DNA of 15,947 bases from a bacterium (GTDB taxonomy: Bacteria; Chloroflexota; Dormibacteria; UBA8260; Bog-877), in contig JAKAWF010000058.1 of the NCBI GenBank assembly GCA_021817025.1, positions 1 through 15,947 on the forward strand, given 5' to 3'. Of this stretch, positions 1 to 12,950 are shown piece by piece (position 1 is the first letter of the stretch; every line of letters begins with the position of its first letter). The translations under genes and the position numbers were made by a program. The notes beneath the pieces are model-generated. The model was given only the letters and a program-made list of their open reading frames with translations. It was not told the DNA's origin and did no database searches.

Positions 1-431
1 GATCAGGCCCTCCGCCTCGGCCCGCGGACTGGGATCGGCCACCTCCAGATTCTCCCAGACGGCGCCCGCCGGTGGTGTCCTGGGCGGGCAACCGCGCCGC
101 GGCGGCGAGGTGCTGCGGCTGGCGCCGGTGATCCGCGGCGAGCTCATCGCTGGCCGGGTAGCCGCTGGCCACTCCAAGGTCCCGATCGCGCCGAGAGTGG
201 TCCTCGGCGGACCGCTATCCTGGGCGGGAGGCGCCGCTGCGAATCCAGTGGCTGGCGCCGAACGAGTGGGAGGAGTTGGCGACGCTGCAGCTGAGCGCGG
301 CGGTCGGCGGGGAACGGGCCAGCGACGCAGCCACCGCACCGCCAAGCAGGTCCCCTGGCTGCCCCAGTTGTCGGCACGCCCAATCGCGGAATCCGGCCAG
401 AGCCGGCAAGTCTTCCTGCTGAGAGGTACCC
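1..431. other. Left-edge region with no assignable gene
   Basis: Several overlapping frames are open on both strands, as expected for DNA this GC-rich, but none gives a product I recognise. On the plus strand a stretch near 208-330 reads as plausible protein (it includes IQWLAPNEWEELA) but is cut off upstream by an in-frame stop. On the minus strand the first 60 bases read VWENLEVADPSPRAEAEGLI without a visible start. These could be remnants of one decayed gene or the edge of a gene outside the window. I see no consensus promoter for icd here. A usable ribosome-binding site (AGAGG, 422-426) ends the region. Confidence 0.4.
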
Positions 432-1646
432 ATGGAAAAGATCAAGGTTGCCAACCCGGTGGTCGAGCTGGACGGGGACGAGATGACCAGGATCATCTGG
501 CGGATGATCAAGGATCAGCTGCTCCTCCCCCACCTTGACATCGACCTCGACTACTACGACCTGAGCATCACCAACCGGGACCTGACCGACGATCAGGTGA
601 CCATCGACTCCGCCCATGCCATCGCTCGCCACGGAGTCGGAGTGAAGTGCGCCACCATCACGCCGGACGAGGCCAGGGTCGCCGAATTCGGGCTGAAGAG
701 GATGTGGAGGTCCCCCAACGGGACCATCCGCAACATCCTGGGCGGGGTCATATTCCGGGAGCCGATCGTGATATCGAACGTGCCCCGCCTGGTCGCGGGC
801 TGGACCAAGCCGATCGTGATCGGCCGTCACGCCCACGGCGACCAGTACGCGGCCACCGACTTCGTGGTACCCGGCCCCGGCAAGGTCACCATGACCTACA
901 CCCCCGAGGACGGCGGCGAGGCGATGGACTTCCAGGTGGCCCAGTTCCCGGGCGGCGGGGTCGCGATGGGCATGTACAACTTCGACGACTCGATCCGCGA
1001 CTTCGCCCGGGCCGCCATGCGGTATGGCCTGCGGCGCGGCTATCCGGTCTACCTGTCCACCAAGAACACCATCCTCAAGGCCTACGACGGCCGCTTCAAG
1101 GACATCTTCGCCGAGGTCTATGCGACCGAGTTCAGGACCGAGTTCGAAGCGGCCGGCCTGACCTACGAGCACCGCCTCATCGACGACATGGTGGCCGGCG
1201 CCCTCAAGTGGGAGGGAGGCTACCTCTGGGCCTGCAAGAACTACGACGGCGACGTCCAGTCCGACACGGTGGCCCAAGGCTTCGGATCGCTGGGCCTCAT
1301 GACCAGCGTGCTGCTGACCCCCGACGGGCGCACCATGGAGGCCGAGGCGGCCCACGGCACCGTCACCCGCCACTACCGCCAGCATCAGCAGGGCAAGCCC
1401 ACCTCCACCAACCCGATCGCCTCGATCTTCGCCTGGACCAGAGGCCTCGCCCACCGCGGCGAGCTGGACTCGACGCCGCAGGTGACCCAGTTCGCCCAGA
1501 CCCTGGAGGAGGTCTGCATCAGCACGGTGGAGTCGGGCCGGATGACCAGGGACCTGGCTGGGCTGATCGGGCCGGACGCTCCGTGGCTGACGACCGAGGC
1601 GTTCCTGGCCGCTCTCGCCGATGGGTTGAACGCTCGCATGGCCTGA
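432..1646 (+). CDS. icd: NADP-dependent isocitrate dehydrogenase (homodimeric, eukaryote-like type)
   Basis: This cytoplasmic TCA-cycle enzyme oxidatively decarboxylates isocitrate to 2-oxoglutarate, making NADPH. The 404-residue protein is full length for the eukaryote-like NADP-IDH subfamily, which differs from the E. coli type. Visible family blocks are the isocitrate-binding SPNGTIR at 94-100, [12 protein letters not shown] at 209-220, the metal-binding aspartates around IDDMVA (250-255) and NYDGDVQSD (270-278), and AAHGTVTRH at 306-314. In that last block the Arg-His pair (313-314) is known in this subfamily to favour NADP over NAD. The ATG at 432 is chosen because AGAGG lies five bases upstream and the family N-terminus ([18 protein letters not shown]) begins immediately. 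The gene stands alone on the plus strand and converges on cysK with 139 bp between them. Its product supplies the substrate for gltBD in the same window. Identification is secure. Confidence 0.97.
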   Translation: MEKIKVANPVVELDGDEMTRIIWRMIKDQLLLPHLDIDLDYYDLSITNRDLTDDQVTIDSAHAIARHGVGVKCATITPDEARVAEFGLKRMWRSPNGTIRNILGGVIFREPIVISNVPRLVAGWTKPIVIGRHAHGDQYAATDFVVPGPGKVTMTYTPEDGGEAMDFQVAQFPGGGVAMGMYNFDDSIRDFARAAMRYGLRRGYPVYLSTKNTILKAYDGRFKDIFAEVYATEFRTEFEAAGLTYEHRLIDDMVAGALKWEGGYLWACKNYDGDVQSDTVAQGFGSLGLMTSVLLTPDGRTMEAEAAHGTVTRHYRQHQQGKPTSTNPIASIFAWTRGLAHRGELDSTPQVTQFAQTLEEVCISTVESGRMTRDLAGLIGPDAPWLTTEAFLAALADGLNARMA

Positions 1647-1649
1647 GCT

Positions 1650-1712
1650 CCGCCGGGCTGGCTCGCGGCGGGGACCGGAACGGCGCTTTCACAGTGCCCC
1701 AGTTCCAGCGCC
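1650..1712. terminator. Weak hairpins between convergent icd and cysK
   Basis: The 139 bp between the two converging stop codons contains CCGCCG/CGGCGG (1650-1655 with 1666-1671, loop of 10) and GGCGCT/AGCGCC (1682-1687 with 1707-1712, loop of 19). Either could help end transcription from both sides. Neither is followed by a T run, so an intrinsic terminator is only a weak suggestion. Confidence 0.2.
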
Positions 1713-1785
1713 GCCTCGAGCCGCCCGCACGGCATTGCAACGACGGCCAACGCGCCCGCCTCGGGCCGCCAGATGGACCGGCTGC

Positions 1786-2700
1786 CTACCCGAACAGAGC
1801 CTCGACCGAGAGGTATCGCTCGCCACTGTCGTAGGCGAAGGTCAGGACCCGGGCCCCCTCGGCCATCTCCGGCACCAGGGAGGCCACCGCCGCCAGCGAC
1901 GCTCCCGACGACACCCCGACCAGGATTCCCTCCTCGCGCGCCGACCGCTTGGCGTAGGCAAAGGCATCCTCCGGGGCCACCTGGATGACTCCGTCCAGCA
2001 GGTCCGTGCGCATGACCCCCGGGATGAAGCCCGCCCCGATCCCCTGTATGGGGTGGGCCGCGTGAGTCCCGCCGGAGAGGACCGGAGAGAGCGTCGGCTC
2101 CACCGCGTACACCTTGAGTCCCGGCCACCTGGGCTTGAGGACCTCGGCGCAGCCGGTGATGTGGCCGCCGGTGCCGACTCCGGTCACGAGGTAGTCGAGA
2201 CCGTCCGGAAAGTCGGCCAGGATCTCCTCGGCGGTCGTCCTCCGATGGACCTCCACGTTGGCGGGGTTGTCGAACTGCATCGGCATCCAGGCGCCCGCAG
2301 TCGCGGCGACTATCTCCTGGGCCCTGGCGATGGCCCCCTTCATGCCGAGCTCGCGGGGTGTGAGCTCGATCTGGGCTCCGTACCCGGCCATGAGCTTGCG
2401 GCGCTCGATCGAGAACGACTCCGGCATCACCAGGATGATCCGGTAGCCCTTCACCGCCGCCACCAGGGCCAGCCCGACCCCGGTGTTGCCGGAGGTGGGC
2501 TCCACGATGGTCGACTCCGGCCCGAGGACCCCACGCCGCTCGGCGTCCTCGACCATGGCCAGCCCGATCCGGTCCTTGATGCTGCCGCCCGGGTTGACGC
2601 GCTCCTGCTTGAACCAGACCTCGACCAGGGGGCCGAAGAGGCGGTTGACGCGCACGTGGGGGGTGCCCCCGATGGTCTCGAGCACGCTGTTGACTTTCAT
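1786..2700 (-). CDS. cysK: Cysteine synthase (O-acetylserine sulfhydrylase)
   Basis: This PLP enzyme of fold type II makes cysteine from O-acetylserine and sulfide in the cytoplasm. At 304 residues it is the normal length. The PLP-binding lysine is Lys42 in NPGGSIKDR. The substrate loop TSGNTG is at 69-74, the phosphate-binding GTGGH at 176-180, and the pyridine-contacting serine in VSSGAS at 263-268. The segment SPVLSGG...[12 protein letters not shown] (about 205-227) and the C-terminal SGERYLS are typical of O-acetylserine sulfhydrylases rather than cystathionine beta-synthase. The start is supported by GGAGG four bases upstream (2705-2709). It lies 38 bp after cysE on the same strand, so the two are almost certainly cotranscribed and supply each other's substrate. 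CysM is the alternative, but the motifs and the cysE partner favour CysK. Confidence 0.95.
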   Translation of the reverse strand: MKVNSVLETIGGTPHVRVNRLFGPLVEVWFKQERVNPGGSIKDRIGLAMVEDAERRGVLGPESTIVEPTSGNTGVGLALVAAVKGYRIILVMPESFSIERRKLMAGYGAQIELTPRELGMKGAIARAQEIVAATAGAWMPMQFDNPANVEVHRRTTAEEILADFPDGLDYLVTGVGTGGHITGCAEVLKPRWPGLKVYAVEPTLSPVLSGGTHAAHPIQGIGAGFIPGVMRTDLLDGVIQVAPEDAFAYAKRSAREEGILVGVSSGASLAAVASLVPEMAEGARVLTFAYDSGERYLSVEALFG

Positions 2701-2738
2701 GCTGCCTCCGTCCGGCTACGCGGGCCGTCGCTGATTCA

Positions 2739-3587
2739 TCAGATGACGAAGTCGGAAGGCTCGAAGCCGTCCGCGACACTTCGGACCTGCACCTGACTGG
2801 AATGGTAGACCAGCGAGTGCGGCGGAACGCTGTTGGTGAGCCAGACGTTGCCTCCCACCACGCTGTCATGCCCGACCACGGTGTCCCCGCCCAGCACGGT
2901 CGCATTGGCGTAGATGACCACCCGGTCTCCGATGGTGGGGTGCCGCTTGGTGCCGGCGGCGGACTTGACCACGCTGAGCGCGCCCAGGGTCACCCCCTGA
3001 TAGAGCTTGACGTCGTCCCCGATCACGGCCGTCTCCCCGATCACGACCCCGGTGCCGTGGTCGATGCAGAGAGCGCGGCCGATGGTCGCCCCGGGATGGA
3101 TGTCGATGCCGGTTCTGGAATGGGCGACCTCAGCCAGCAGGCGCGGCAGCACCCGCACCCCCAGCTGTTGGATCTGATGGGCAATCCGGTGGATGGCGAT
3201 GGCGAGGAAGCCCGGATAGGCCGAGACCACCTCGTCGAAGCTCTCCGCCGCCGGGTCGCCGGCCACGATGGCCTCGCCATCACGCAGGATCTGGGCGTAC
3301 AGCCCGGGCAGCGCCACCACGAAGGAGCTCGCCACCGCGGCCGCCCGGGCGGGGGCTTCGAGCGGCCCCAGCAGTTCCCGCAGGTCGCGCCGCACCAGGG
3401 TCAGGCTGGCCTGAATCTCCTCAGCCGTCGCCCCGCCTTCCTCGGAGAGTTGGGGGAAGAGCAGCCCCAGCAGCTCGTCGACGAAGCCGGCCACGTTCCG
3501 CTTCAGGGGCAGAGCGTCCCCCCGTGGCGGTCTTCCTCTGGCGAGGGCGGCGGCGAAGGCATGCTCACTCTCGTGCTCGTGGGGCAT
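2739..3587 (-). CDS. cysE: Serine O-acetyltransferase (CysE/EpsC type)
   Basis: The enzyme acetylates serine with acetyl-CoA, the committed step of cysteine synthesis. From the ATG at 3587 it is 282 residues. An alpha-helical N-terminal half is followed by a left-handed beta-helix of hexapeptide repeats (about 155-260). The catalytic pair is visible as Asp162 in DIHPGA and His177 in DHGTG, 15 residues apart as in E. coli CysE (Asp143/His158). GETAVIGDDVKLYQGVTLGA follows. The protein ends in isoleucine (SDFVI), the residue by which CysE tails insert into the CysK active site. The start is uncertain. An in-frame ATG at 3674 would add 29 residues, but that extension is low-complexity and encoded partly by a tandem 12-bp repeat. 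Neither ATG has a good Shine-Dalgarno. It is the first gene of a cysE-cysK pair. Confidence 0.93.
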   Translation of the reverse strand: MPHEHESEHAFAAALARGRPPRGDALPLKRNVAGFVDELLGLLFPQLSEEGGATAEEIQASLTLVRRDLRELLGPLEAPARAAAVASSFVVALPGLYAQILRDGEAIVAGDPAAESFDEVVSAYPGFLAIAIHRIAHQIQQLGVRVLPRLLAEVAHSRTGIDIHPGATIGRALCIDHGTGVVIGETAVIGDDVKLYQGVTLGALSVVKSAAGTKRHPTIGDRVVIYANATVLGGDTVVGHDSVVGGNVWLTNSVPPHSLVYHSSQVQVRSVADGFEPSDFVI

Positions 3588-3625
3588 GCCTGGAAGTCTG
3601 CCACCGCGCGACCAGCCAGTGACCG

Positions 3626-3649
3626 GGGCCGCATCGCGGGCCGCATCGC
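3626..3649. repeat. Tandem 12-bp duplication
   Basis: GGGCCGCATCGC occurs twice back to back (3626-3637 and 3638-3649). If cysE starts at 3674 the repeat encodes ARD/AARDA-like residues in its extreme N-terminus. If it starts at 3587 the repeat lies in the 5' untranslated region. It looks like a simple replication-slippage duplication. Confidence 0.6.
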
Positions 3650-3799
3650 GACCCTGGCTGGGGAGCCCCGTCATGCCCCCGCGGCCGGCTGGGCTGGACC
3701 ACCGGCGGGGTCCCCAAGTGGTCCTGGCGACGGGCGATCGTGGGGGCGCACTCGGACTCCCGGAACGCCCGGCAGCCCGCGCCTGAGGAAACTTGGCCC

Positions 3800-3828
3800 T
3801 TGACAGCCCGCGCTCGGCGGGCTATACA
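3800..3828 (+). promoter_or_regulatory. Near-consensus sigma70 promoter upstream of gltB
   Basis: TTGACA (3800-3805) and TATACA (3823-3828) are separated by exactly 17 bp. The -35 box is perfect and the -10 box matches 5 of 6 consensus bases, which stands out in DNA this GC-rich. Transcription should start near 3832-3836, about 175 bp before the gltB ATG. The only genes downstream are the short leader ORF and gltBD, so this is the likely gltBD promoter, or the promoter of an independent short RNA ending at 3984. Confidence 0.8.
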
Positions 3829-3831
3829 AGT

Positions 3832-3921
3832 ATGGTCTTGCCCACCATCAGCTGCTTCATGCCGCCGGCCGCCGGCTACCTCCACCTGGTCGCGTCGAAG
3901 GTAGGAGGGCTGGTCACCTAG
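3832..3921 (+). CDS. Possible 29-residue leader peptide upstream of gltB
   Basis: An ATG four bases after the -10 box opens a 29-codon frame ending at TAG 3919-3921. Its translation would have to be essentially leaderless. A second in-frame ATG at 3859 would give 20 residues. The peptide starts MVLPTISCF and ends KVGGLVT. It has no glutamate or glutamine codons and no run of one amino acid, so it is not a classical amino-acid attenuator peptide. Its stop codon falls in the left arm of a hairpin (3917-3922 with 3934-3939). A ribosome stopping there would cover the antiterminator strand at 3904-3914. Whether it is translated cannot be judged from sequence; it may be a chance frame within a structured leader. 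Confidence 0.3.
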   Translation: MVLPTISCFMPPAAGYLHLVASKVGGLVT

Positions 3922-3984
3922 TACTCGCGCACAACTAGGACACAGAACCGGCCCCCCGACACCACGGGGGGCCGGTTCTGTTTT
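3835..3984 (+). ncRNA. Structured gltB leader RNA, candidate attenuator or riboswitch
   Basis: The roughly 150-nt leader between promoter and terminator can be paired by eye as follows. Hairpin A is CCTCCACCT (3879-3887) with AGGT and GGAGG (3899-3902, 3904-3908), nine pairs with A3903 bulged, and TCG/CGA (3890-3892 with 3896-3898) can extend it. Hairpin B is CCTAGT/ACTAGG (3917-3922 with 3934-3939). The antiterminator is GGAGGGCUGGU (3904-3914) with ACCGGCCCCCC (3947-3957): ten of eleven positions pair, one of them G-U, enclosing hairpin B. The terminator (3942-3981) uses the same 3947-3957 strand, and hairpin A uses 3904-3908. Hairpin A plus terminator and the antiterminator are therefore mutually exclusive. 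I do not recognise it as a known riboswitch class. It could instead be a stand-alone small RNA. Confidence 0.55.
3942..3984 (+). terminator. Perfect 16-bp intrinsic terminator in the gltB leader
   Basis: ACAGAACCGGCCCCCC (3942-3957) is exactly complementary to GGGGGGCCGGTTCTGT (3966-3981), with an 8-base loop, and a TTTT run at 3981-3984 follows. The T run is only on the plus-strand side, so the element acts on plus-strand transcription. It sits 27 bp before the gltB ATG and after a strong promoter. With no convincing longer gene between them, it either attenuates gltBD or ends a small RNA. Confidence 0.88.
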
Positions 3985-4010
3985 AGGCGAGACCAGAGGC
4001 CCTCACCAGC

Positions 4011-8618
<4,608 letters not shown>

Positions 8619-8621
8619 TCG

Positions 8622-10055
8622 ATGCCCAACCCACGCGGGTTCGTCCAGCACCGGCGGGCGAGCGCTCCCACCCGACCGGTGCCCGAGAGGTTGCGCGACT
8701 ACGACGAGATCCACCTGGAGCTTGGGGACCGGGCGCTGAGAGTTCAGAGCGGCCGGTGCATGGACTGTGGCATTCCCTTCTGCCATCATGGCTGTCCGCT
8801 CCACAACCGGATACCCGACTGGAACGCGCTGGTGGAGCGGGACCGGTGGCGGGAGGCGCTGGAGCGGCTCCACCGCACCAACAACTTCCCGGAGTTCACC
8901 GGCAGACTCTGCCCCGCCCCCTGCGAGTCCAGCTGCGTGCTCGCGGTCAACGACGAGCCCGTGACCATCAAGGAGATCGAGCGCGCCATCATCGACCGCG
9001 GCTTTGCCGAGGGCTGGGTCAGCCCTCAGCCGGCTCCGGCGACCAGCGGCAAGATGGTGGCGGTGGTGGGATCCGGCCCAGCTGGTCTGGCGGCCGCGCA
9101 ACAACTCGCCCGCAGTGGGCATGGGGTGGTCGTCTTCGAACGAGACGATCGCCCGGGCGGGCTCCTCCGCTACGGGATACCTGACTACAAGCTGCCCAAG
9201 GCGATGGTCGACCGGCGCCTGGCGCAGCTGGAGGCGGAGGGAGTCGAGTTTCGCTGCGACGTCACGGTGGGGCGAACCCTGGGGACCGAGGAGCTCAAAG
9301 CCGAGTTCGACGCCGTCTGCATCGCCATTGGGGCGCGCCAGCCACGCGACCTGCCCATACCGGGACGCGAGCTGCGAGGGGTCCACTTCGCGATGGACTA
9401 CCTGGAGCAGCAGAACCGGCGGGTCGGCAACCGCGGCACGGGTGACGGGGAGTCTCGAATCACCGCCGCAGGCAAGCGGGTGGTGATCCTCGGCGGCGGG
9501 GACACCGGCGCCGACTGCCTCGGCAACGCCTTGCGGGAGGGCTGCGCCGCGGTCGACCAGCTGGAGCTGATGCCGGCCCCTCCCAGCACCCGCGCCAAGG
9601 GCAACCCGTGGCCTCAGTGGCCGATCATAATGCGCAGCTCCCCTGCCCACGAGGAGGGGGGGCAGCGACTCTTCGGGGTCGAGACGGTGGGCTTCCGGGG
9701 TGTGGCCGGGCAGGTGACTTCGCTGTCCCTGAGAGGTGTGACCGCCCGCCCCGGACCCCCGGGCGGGATGGCCCTGGATCCCGTCAGTGGTACCGAGCGC
9801 GACCTGCCGGCCGACCTGGTGCTGCTGGCGCTGGGCTTCACCGGCCCGCGCTCGGACGACGTGCTCCAGGGGTTTGGAGTGCGACCAGGCGTCGGCGACC
9901 GCGTGGCGGTGGGCCCCGGCGGTGCCACCAGCGTGCCCGCGCTGTTCGCCTGCGGAGATGCGGTCCGAGGAGCGTCCCTGGTGGTCACCGCCATCGCTGA
10001 GGGTCGGGCCTGCGCCGCCGCCATCGACCGGCATCTGCGCGGGAGCACCGTCTGA
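8622..10055 (+). CDS. gltD: Glutamate synthase small (beta) subunit, NADPH-dependent
   Basis: The beta subunit takes electrons from NADPH through FAD and iron-sulfur clusters to the FMN of GltB. The 477-residue length is normal. Cysteines 46, 49, 54 and 58 (RCMDCGIPFCHHGCP) and 97, 101 and 105 (LCPAPCESSC) are the N-terminal [4Fe-4S] ligands. The FAD dinucleotide fold is VVGSGPAGLAA (about 148-158). The NAD(P)H-binding fold is LGGGDTGADC (290-299). The terminal FAD motif FACGDAVRGASLVVTAIAEG lies near the C-terminus. It begins 3 bp after the gltB stop, so the two are translated from one message and probably coupled; the ribosome site (CCAGGG inside gltB) is weak. Related homologues occur in NADH-dependent oxidoreductases, but the adjacent gltB settles the assignment. 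Confidence 0.96.
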   Translation: MPNPRGFVQHRRASAPTRPVPERLRDYDEIHLELGDRALRVQSGRCMDCGIPFCHHGCPLHNRIPDWNALVERDRWREALERLHRTNNFPEFTGRLCPAPCESSCVLAVNDEPVTIKEIERAIIDRGFAEGWVSPQPAPATSGKMVAVVGSGPAGLAAAQQLARSGHGVVVFERDDRPGGLLRYGIPDYKLPKAMVDRRLAQLEAEGVEFRCDVTVGRTLGTEELKAEFDAVCIAIGARQPRDLPIPGRELRGVHFAMDYLEQQNRRVGNRGTGDGESRITAAGKRVVILGGGDTGADCLGNALREGCAAVDQLELMPAPPSTRAKGNPWPQWPIIMRSSPAHEEGGQRLFGVETVGFRGVAGQVTSLSLRGVTARPGPPGGMALDPVSGTERDLPADLVLLALGFTGPRSDDVLQGFGVRPGVGDRVAVGPGGATSVPALFACGDAVRGASLVVTAIAEGRACAAAIDRHLRGSTV

Positions 10056-10174
10056 TCCCGGCTCGGCCATGGGTCAGAGCCGTCAGCCGGGCCCGGGCCG
10101 CCGGGGAGCGCGGTCATGGGCGGCATCTTTGGCCGCGACCCAGGCGACCCATTCCCGCCGCGGTCGGGGCTCGC

Positions 10175-12861
10175 TCAGCCGGTGTTCTGCAGCCCCGCGG
10201 CGACGCCGTTGATCGTCTGGAGCACCAGGTCCACGAGCCGGCCCTGGTCGGCGGCATCCTGCCCGCCCTGGGCGCGGGCCTCCTCGAGGAAGCGGAGCTG
10301 CAGGAAGGAGAGCGCGTCGACGTAGGGATTGCGCAGGTCGACCGCGCGGCGCAGGACCGGGTGGCCGGCGAGCATACGCTCGTGACCGGTCGCCAGGGTG
10401 ACCTGGGCGCGGGTGAGGCGGAACTCGTCGCGAATCAGCGCCACCAGGTCCGGCCGGCCTCCACGGGCCAGGTAGAGGCCGGCGATCATGGGGTCCGCCT
10501 TGGCCAGGCTCATCTCGGCGTTCTCCAGCACGGACTTGAAGAATGGCCACTCCTGGTTCATCTGCCGCAGCCGACCGGCGCCGTAACGGTCCGCCACCGC
10601 CGCCAGCCCGCGGCCCAGTCCGTACCATCCCGGCAGGTTGACTCTGGTCTGGGCCCAGGCGAACACCCACGAGATCGCCCGCAGGCCCCCCAGACCAGGG
10701 GTTCCGGCGCGGCGTCCGGGACGGGAACCGATGCGCAGCTGGCCGATCTCAGCCAGCGGGCTGACGGCGGCGAAGAACTCCGGGAATCCGGGGCTCTCAA
10801 CCAGGCTGCGGTAGGCGCTCTCGGACGCCTGCGCCATCAGCTCGGCCTCCAGCCGGAACTCCCGGTCCGGCGGCTCGGGAACCTCCCCTTGGGGCCGCGT
10901 CGACGACTGGACCACGGCACTGGTGACCTGTTCGAGATGGCGCAGCGCTATCGCCGGATTCCCGTAGCGGGCGAACATCACCTCGCCTTGTTCGGTGACC
11001 TTGAAGTGACCGGCCACCGACCCGGGCGCCTGGCCCCGGATGGCCCGGCCGGCCGGACCGCCGCCACGGCCCGCCGCCCCCCCCGACCGTGAAACAGGGT
11101 CACTCCGATGCCATGCTCACGCCCCCAGGCGGCGAGCGCACCCTGAGCCTGGTAGAGGGCGAGGTTGGCGGCCAGGAACCCGGCATCCTTGGCGGAGTCC
11201 GAATACCCGAGCATCACCTCCAGGCGACCCCCCCGTCCCTCCAACCACTGGCGCCAGCCCGGGAGCCGCAGCAGGGAATCGAGCACATCGGGAGCGGCGG
11301 CAAGGTCGGCCCGCGACTCGAACAGAGGAACGACATCCAGCGCCAGCGCACCACTCGGATCGGCCAACCGGCCCAGCGCGCGCACCGCCACCACGTCAGC
11401 GGCCCGGCGGGTGAAGCTGACCACGTAGCGGCGGCAGGCATCGGCTCCCCACCGGGCCTGGATCGACTGCATGGCGCGCAGGGTGGCCAACACCTCCAGC
11501 GCCTCGCCGGAGCGCGGCTCAACCCCTGGAGGCCAGCCGTGGAGCGCCATCCCGTCGAGCGTTTCCGCGTCGGGAGGCTGCTCATCGCCCACCAGCTCCC
11601 GCACCACCCGGCCATGCACGCTGGCGTGCTGGCGCACCTCCAGAGAGGCGAACGTGAAGCCGAACGTCTCGGTCTGCCAGACCAGATGCTGGAGCTCACC
11701 GTAGGCGACACGGCCGGCGCCTGCGTTGGCCAGCGACGCCTGCAGGATCCCGAGGTCGGCTCGAAAGTCAGCGACGTCGGGATAGGCACCAGGCCCGCCC
11801 AGCCGGGTCGCCAGGAGCCGCTCCGCCAACAGCAGCAGCCACTGCCGGTGAGGCTCCGCGGGCGCGCGGGTGCAGATCTCCTCGGCGACCGCGGGCAGGG
11901 CGACTCGGTCCCGGGAGAGGGCCGCCACCAGCGCGGCCGACGGTGGCGTGGACGCCTCCGCCAGCGTCAGCGAGCGCCCGATCCGGCGCGCGGCCGCCTC
12001 CAGGGCGCGCAGGCTATGCTCCGCCTGCACCTCCACAGCGGCCCTGGTGATCGGGGCGGTCACCGCAGGATTGCCTTCACGATCTCCACCCACCCAGCTT
12101 CCCCAGCGCAGGAAGGTGCGGAACGGCGGCTGGGCGCGGCCAACTGCCTCGGCTCCGACCAGCGCCTGCTCGAGCCCCCGACAGAGGCGGGGGACCAGCT
12201 CGAACAACGTCTCGTCGAAGATGGCTGCCACCGTACGCACCTCGTCGAGCGGAGTGGGAGCGGTCTGCCGGAGCTGAGCCGTGCGCCAGAGGATGGTCAC
12301 CTGCTCGTGCAGCCCGCGCTCGGCCGCCAGGCGATCCGCGGCGCCCGGTACCGGCGATCCGATCCGCTCCATCAGTTCCCCGATCCGGCGCAAGGCGTCG
12401 ACCACCGCCCGCCGGCGCGCCTCGGTCGGGTGCGCGGTCAGAACCGGTCGTACCTCGAGGCGGTTCAGCACGTCGACCAGGGCGTCCTCACCGGCCTCGG
12501 CCCGCACCGCGGACACACAGGCCGCCAACGACTCCGGCACCAGCCGCTCGCCGCGTTCACGCTCGCGCAGGCTGCGAGCCCGGTGGCGCTCCTCGGCCAA
12601 GTTGACCAACTGGAAGTAGACAGTGAAGGCGCGGGCCACACGCTCGGCCCGCCCCAGATCCAGGCCTGCGACCAGCTCCACCACCCTTTGCGTGGCCGCC
12701 ACCGCGGCCGGGCCCCGGGTTTGACGCAGCTGGATGGTGGCGGCGCGCAGGTCGGCGACATCCGCCACCAGCGCCGGCCCCTCAGCTTCGCTGAGCACCA
12801 GCTCGAGGACCGCGCCCAGGCGCTCCAGGTCCGCCCGCAGCGGATCGGGCATCCCCTCCAT
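10175..12861 (-). pseudogene. ppc: Phosphoenolpyruvate carboxylase, frameshifted in the active-site loop
   Basis: PEP carboxylase adds bicarbonate to PEP to give oxaloacetate, refilling the TCA cycle. Corrected, the protein would be about 895-896 residues, normal for the family. The first part (12861 to about 11085) has the catalytic histidine 144 in VLTAHPTEARRR, the lysine 558 in GYSDSAKDAG, and FHGRGG at 590-595. Right after FHGRGG the frame is lost at a run of eight C (11077-11084; G on the coding strand). One added G restores FHGRGG-AA-GRGGGPAGRAI, leading into VTEQGEVMFARYG and the conserved C-terminus GLQNTG. No other lesion is visible in the next 280 residues. A sequencing or assembly error in the homopolymer is the simplest explanation; a real mutation or transcript slippage is possible. 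The start is uncertain (12861, 12852 or GTG 12864). It lies 89 bp downstream of ilvD on the same strand. Confidence 0.93.
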
Positions 12862-12950
12862 CACTCCCCACCGGTCACCGCGCCCTGGCATTGGGACAGA
12901 TCGTACAGACCTGTCGAGTGGACCGGACCCGCCCGGAGGCCGCGGGAGGG

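Noticed and set aside
1385..2905. A 506-codon minus-strand frame spanning cysK
   Set aside because: It is a shifted frame of cysK, running through both intergenic regions, with Arg/Gly-rich composition.
3835..3984. T-box or known glutamine riboswitch
   Set aside because: I see no T-box specifier or conserved T-box bulge sequence, and no match to the glnA or downstream-peptide glutamine motifs as I remember them. A covariance-model search would settle it.
10056..10174. Terminator between gltD and ppc
   Set aside because: The 119 bp gap is GC-rich with short self-complementary patches (GGGCCCGGGCC) but has no clear stem followed by a T run.
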